NCBI GenBank assembly: GCA_900199505.1
Contig: FZQV01000002.1
Location: forward strand, 1-64,000
From: Ruaniaceae bacterium KH17
Lineage (GTDB): Bacteria > Actinomycetota > Actinomycetes > Actinomycetales > Actinomycetaceae
Direction: 5' to 3'
Length of the DNA: 64,000 nucleotides
How positions within the stretch are numbered: position 1 is the first letter of the stretch; the number at the start of each line of letters is the position of its first letter. The notes under the pieces are model-generated. The model was not told where the DNA came from and did not search any database. It was given only the letters and a program-made list of their open reading frames with translations. Both the position numbers and the translations under genes were made by a program. This document shows, one piece after another, positions 61,135 through 64,000 of this stretch.

Positions 61135-62136
61135 ATGCGGAAGATCATCAATGCGCCAGAGGCGTTCGTTGACGAGTTTGTCGAGGGAATCCTCCTGGCT
61201 CATCCAGACCTTGTGAAGACACCAGGAGCGGATCTCCGGGTGCTCGTTCGGGCGGATGCGCCACAAGCTGGAAAAGTCGGAATCGTCACCGGCGGCGGTT
61301 CTGGGCATCTGCCGCTGTTCAAGGGCTATGTTGGCCAGGGGCTCTGCTCGGGAGTCGCCATCGGAAATGTCTTTAGCTCGCCCTCGTCGGAGCAGATCTA
61401 TGAGGCCACCAAGGCCGTCGATGGCGGAGCGGGCGTGCTGTACCTTTACGGAAACTACGGCGGTGACGTCTTCAACTTTGATCTGGCTGCAGATCTCGCC
61501 GATCTCGACGGTATTCAGACCAAGACGGTGCTTGGCCGCGACGATGTGGCAAGTCAGCCAAATGAGCGGAAGCTCGATCGCCGTGGCGTCGCCGGAATCA
61601 TCTTCGCGTACAAGGCAGCCGGCGCGGCTGCGGATCGTGGGGACTCACTCGATCAGGTTGCCACCATTGCCGAGGACATCGTTGAGCACACGGCAACGAT
61701 GGGTGTTGGCCTCGCTCCGACGATTCTCCCGACCACAGGTCAGCCGAGCTTCGACTTGCCTGAGGGTGAAGTCGAGATCGGAATCGGCATCCACGGTGAA
61801 CCAGGGATTTCGAGGGGTGCGCTCGCAACAGCCGACGAGATCGCGGAGCAGATTGTGGAGGCACTGATCACCGATCTCGGTCTCACCCAGGGCGCCCGTG
61901 TTGCCGTCCTCGTGAACGGTCTCGGAGCGACTCCACTTGAAGAGCTTTATCTGCTCTACCGCCGCGCACACCAGATCCTCACCGATCGCGGCATAGTGAT
62001 CGACAAGCGGTACATCGGCGAGTACGCCACCAGCCTCGAGATGGCTGGCGCCTCGATTTCGTTGCTCGAACTGAACGACGATCGCCTCGCGCTCCTACAG
62101 GCTCCCGCGAAGTCCCCATTCTTCGAGGAGTCATAG
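61135..62136 (+). CDS. DhaK-like subunit of a dihydroxyacetone-kinase-family enzyme
   Basis: The 333-residue protein has the DhaK fold with VTGGGSGHLPLFKGYVG (51-67), NYGGDVFNF (107-115) and the substrate-binding histidine H220 in GIGIHGEPG, to which a ketose carbonyl becomes covalently bound. Kinases of this family phosphorylate dihydroxyacetone, tetruloses such as erythrulose, or apulose-like sugars. The TTG at 61126 is an alternative start. It precedes the DhaL-like gene with a one-base overlap. Confidence 0.9.
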   Translation: MRKIINAPEAFVDEFVEGILLAHPDLVKTPGADLRVLVRADAPQAGKVGIVTGGGSGHLPLFKGYVGQGLCSGVAIGNVFSSPSSEQIYEATKAVDGGAGVLYLYGNYGGDVFNFDLAADLADLDGIQTKTVLGRDDVASQPNERKLDRRGVAGIIFAYKAAGAAADRGDSLDQVATIAEDIVEHTATMGVGLAPTILPTTGQPSFDLPEGEVEIGIGIHGEPGISRGALATADEIAEQIVEALITDLGLTQGARVAVLVNGLGATPLEELYLLYRRAHQILTDRGIVIDKRYIGEYATSLEMAGASISLLELNDDRLALLQAPAKSPFFEES

Positions 62137-62750
62137 TGGATGGCGCCGTTCTGAAGCAACGCATCTGTGATGCACTCACGGTCCTGATCGAGTCCGAAAA
62201 CGAGCTTCGCGATCTCGACCAGGTACTTGGTGATGGCGACTTAGGTATCACTATCGCTGCCGGGTCGAAGGCTGTTATCGCCGCACTCGAGCAGTTGCCC
62301 GCTGATACGTCACCGCCAGACATCGCGCGGGCAAGCGCGAAGGCGTTCGCCAACGCGAACCCATCGACGATGGCGGCTCTCGTTGCCGGAGGTCTCTTGG
62401 CCGGCTCGAAGACGTGGGCTGGCGTCACGGACGTGACGGTCGCACATGCGCAGGCCTTCGTGGAAGCGGCTACGGCGGGTATCTCGCAACGCGGCAGAGC
62501 TCAGGTGGGGGACAAGACGATTGTGGACGGCCTCGATGCCGTCGCGACGGCTCTCGTGGGCGTCTCTGATGCGACAGGGGCAACAGACCGTGCGGTTGCG
62601 GCTGCGGCGGATGCCGTAGAGCGAACGCGGGGGCTCCAGTCTCAGCGTGGCCGGGCCTCGTGGTTGCAAGAACGAAGCGTCGGCCACGCCGATCCAGGAT
62701 CCGTTGCGCTGGCGCGCTTCTTGGAAGCTTGGCGGGATTCTGCGAACTAG
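62136..62750 (+). CDS. DhaL-like nucleotide-binding subunit
   Basis: The 204-residue DhaL-type helical barrel has the Mg-nucleotide motif DLDQVLGDGDLG (26-37) and the closing GHADPGSVALARFLEAW. D28, D33 and D35 are the metal ligands; the histidine usual in GDGDHG is leucine here. With the preceding DhaK-like protein it forms a kinase. No DhaM (PTS) gene is visible, so ATP may be the donor. The stop overlaps the convergent stop of the DapA-like gene within CTAG. Confidence 0.86.
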   Translation: MDGAVLKQRICDALTVLIESENELRDLDQVLGDGDLGITIAAGSKAVIAALEQLPADTSPPDIARASAKAFANANPSTMAALVAGGLLAGSKTWAGVTDVTVAHAQAFVEAATAGISQRGRAQVGDKTIVDGLDAVATALVGVSDATGATDRAVAAAADAVERTRGLQSQRGRASWLQERSVGHADPGSVALARFLEAWRDSAN

Positions 62751-63616
62751 ATATAAGCTTTCAGGACGCGCTGAATCTCGCTGATTGCCTCGGGGGAAGG
62801 TTCTACGTACGCCATGCGGCAGATGCCGTCGGCGACACCGAGGATGCGGTAGGCCTCCTTCATTCGTGCCATGTCGCCACCGATGATCGTGCAGACATCG
62901 TCCACGTCAGCCTGCGCCGCGTCGATCTCCGTCTGATCTCCGCTATTGGCCGCGTCAGCCAGTGCTCGGAACGGCTTCGGCGTGACCGAGGAGACGCCCG
63001 AAACCACGCCTTGCGCGCCAGCGTTACCTGCCGCAATGAGATCCTTGTCGGCACCCGTGTAAATGATGAAGTCCTCAGGGACGACCTCGCGATAGGCGGT
63101 GATCGCGTCCAGCGGAAGCTCGCTCACTTTGGTGCCCACGACCGAAGGAAGCTCGGCCAAGCGCTCCATGAGCGCCGTAGAGACCGTCACTCCGGTTCGC
63201 TTCGGGTAGACATATACGAAGAGGGGTAGGCCTTCGACCGCGTCCGAGAGCGCACGGTAGTAGTCGAACACGGCGTCTTCGGAGGCGGGCAGGTAGTAGG
63301 GCGTGATTGCCGCGAACTCTTGTGCGCCAAGCCTTCGAGCAATCCTGGTGAGGCGGACGGCCTCATAGGTGCTCGAATGCCCGACGTGCACGATCGGACG
63401 CAGATGATCCGAAAGCTCTGCCAGGTGCATTTCGACGAGTGCTTCGAACTCATCCTCGTAGACCGCAGGGAACTCGCCCGTTGTACCGAGAACGAACGCC
63501 CCCTCGTTGCCGGACTTGGCGACGTACTGTGAAATCAATCGGCTTCCGTCGAGATCGAGGCTGCCGTCACGATTGAAGCTCGTTGGGATTGCTGTGACGA
63601 TATCGCGACGGGTCAC
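62747..63616 (-). CDS. DapA/NAL-family aldolase or dehydratase
   Basis: The 289-residue barrel has Schiff-base K163 (VGTKVSEL), Y135 (FVYVYPKRTG) and GTTGEFP (44-50). Residues around the active site differ from DHDPS enzymes, so the product is probably a 2-keto-3-deoxy sugar acid or similar oxoacid lyase. AAGGA lies before the GTG at 63616. It follows the TctA-type gene by two bases, so transport and cleavage of one acid may be linked. Confidence 0.85.
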   Translation of the reverse strand: MTRRDIVTAIPTSFNRDGSLDLDGSRLISQYVAKSGNEGAFVLGTTGEFPAVYEDEFEALVEMHLAELSDHLRPIVHVGHSSTYEAVRLTRIARRLGAQEFAAITPYYLPASEDAVFDYYRALSDAVEGLPLFVYVYPKRTGVTVSTALMERLAELPSVVGTKVSELPLDAITAYREVVPEDFIIYTGADKDLIAAGNAGAQGVVSGVSSVTPKPFRALADAANSGDQTEIDAAQADVDDVCTIIGGDMARMKEAYRILGVADGICRMAYVEPSPEAISEIQRVLKAYI

Positions 63617-63618
63617 GA

Positions 63619-64000
63619 TTAGTCCTTTCCTGATTCTGTGGGGGTTTCGAGTTCAAGGTGCTTGCGTTCGACGTCTGCAACAACGTCATCGGCAAGGATG
63701 GAGTCTGCGAACGAGCCGCGCTTACCGCCCGACTTCCGCATCTTCGAGATTGCCGGCGAGATGATCGAGATAACGGCGAGGGCAAGCAGAATGATCGCAA
63801 TTGGGCTGACGACTTCGAAGAACGGCTTGCTGGGAAGGATCGCGAGGGTCCGTGCAAGGTTCTGCTCGGCAAGCGGGCCCAGCAGCAGGCCGAGCACGAT
63901 CGGTCCGGCGGGGACCTCGACGCGCTTGAGGATGACGCCGATTACACCCGCCACGAGCATCGTGATCACCGTGGAGAGCCGATTCGTCGTGGCGTACGTG
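63619..64000 (-). CDS. Tripartite tricarboxylate transporter large permease TctA (C-terminal part, cut by window edge)
   Basis: The visible frame has the TctA C terminus: a helix MLVAGVIGVILKRVEVP, the hallmark GPIVLGLLLGPLAEQNLARTL, a further helix and a charged tail. The remaining ten helices lie beyond the right edge. TctA proteins import carboxylic acids together with TctB and a TctC binding protein, which would be upstream outside the window. Confidence 0.85.
   Translation of the reverse strand, partial: TYATTNRLSTVITMLVAGVIGVILKRVEVPAGPIVLGLLLGPLAEQNLARTLAILPSKPFFEVVSPIAIILLALAVISIISPAISKMRKSGGKRGSFADSILADDVVADVERKHLELETPTESGKD

Overview
The window is a GC-rich chromosomal segment of an actinobacterium (Actinomycetota). 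The signs are two adjacent ClpP genes ahead of clpX, a trigger factor with a lysine/alanine tail, many GTG starts, several probably leaderless genes, a rifampin ADP-ribosyltransferase and an oligopeptide-type ABC operon. I cannot place it to genus. No rRNA, CRISPR array, transposase or integrase is visible. Two tRNAs (Pro-UGG, Gly-UCC) are present.

Layout. 1-6.7 kb is accessory: a partial DUF222/HNH gene, a DHFR-like and a DinB protein, arr, a translationally coupled XRE / ImmA-IrrE / PIN-like trio, a VapBC pair, a sirtuin, and remnants of a histidine kinase and an MFS pump. A 39-bp direct repeat brackets arr plus the trio. 6.8-11.2 kb has a GH51 arabinofuranosidase coupled to a GH35 beta-galactosidase, a cupin and a paired SMR exporter. 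11.4-19.5 kb is core: tRNA-Pro, a two-component system with a DUF4097 protein, tRNA-Gly, tig, clpP1, clpP2, clpX and a chorismate mutase. 20.6-27.9 kb is a LacI-linked peptide-family ABC operon with a fused permease-ATPase-ATPase and an esterase-like hydrolase. 27.9-37.8 kb holds an AspT-family transporter, a succinate-semialdehyde dehydrogenase, two hairpins with a shared loop, and proC-valS-fadD-CE7 esterase.

37.8-50.4 kb is an aromatic-acid catabolic island. It has a GntR/FCD regulator, a TRAP transporter, homoprotocatechuate 2,3-dioxygenase (hpaD), its semialdehyde dehydrogenase (hpaE), a DapA-like aldolase, and an unusual single protein joining an FAH-type isomerase/decarboxylase to an RraA-type aldolase domain. 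A succinate-semialdehyde-type dehydrogenase and a phenol-hydroxylase-type flavoprotein are transcribed divergently. Together they outline aromatic acid to homoprotocatechuate, ring cleavage, then pyruvate plus succinate.

50.4-64 kb is a glycan-utilisation locus. It encodes a DUF4185 (GH183-type) surface lipoprotein, a cytosolic DUF2961 (GH172) enzyme, a sugar ABC importer without its own ATPase, a LacI repressor and a cytosolic GH116 hydrolase, with three matching LacI-type operators. GH183 and GH172 are the families known to degrade D-arabinan, so a D-arabinofuranose polymer or another furanoside is the likely target. Next to it lies a SIS isomerase / DhaK / DhaL / DapA-like / TctA set that may form a separate or linked sugar-phosphate or sugar-acid pathway. 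This locus and the fused FAH-RraA enzyme are the most promising places for undescribed biology.
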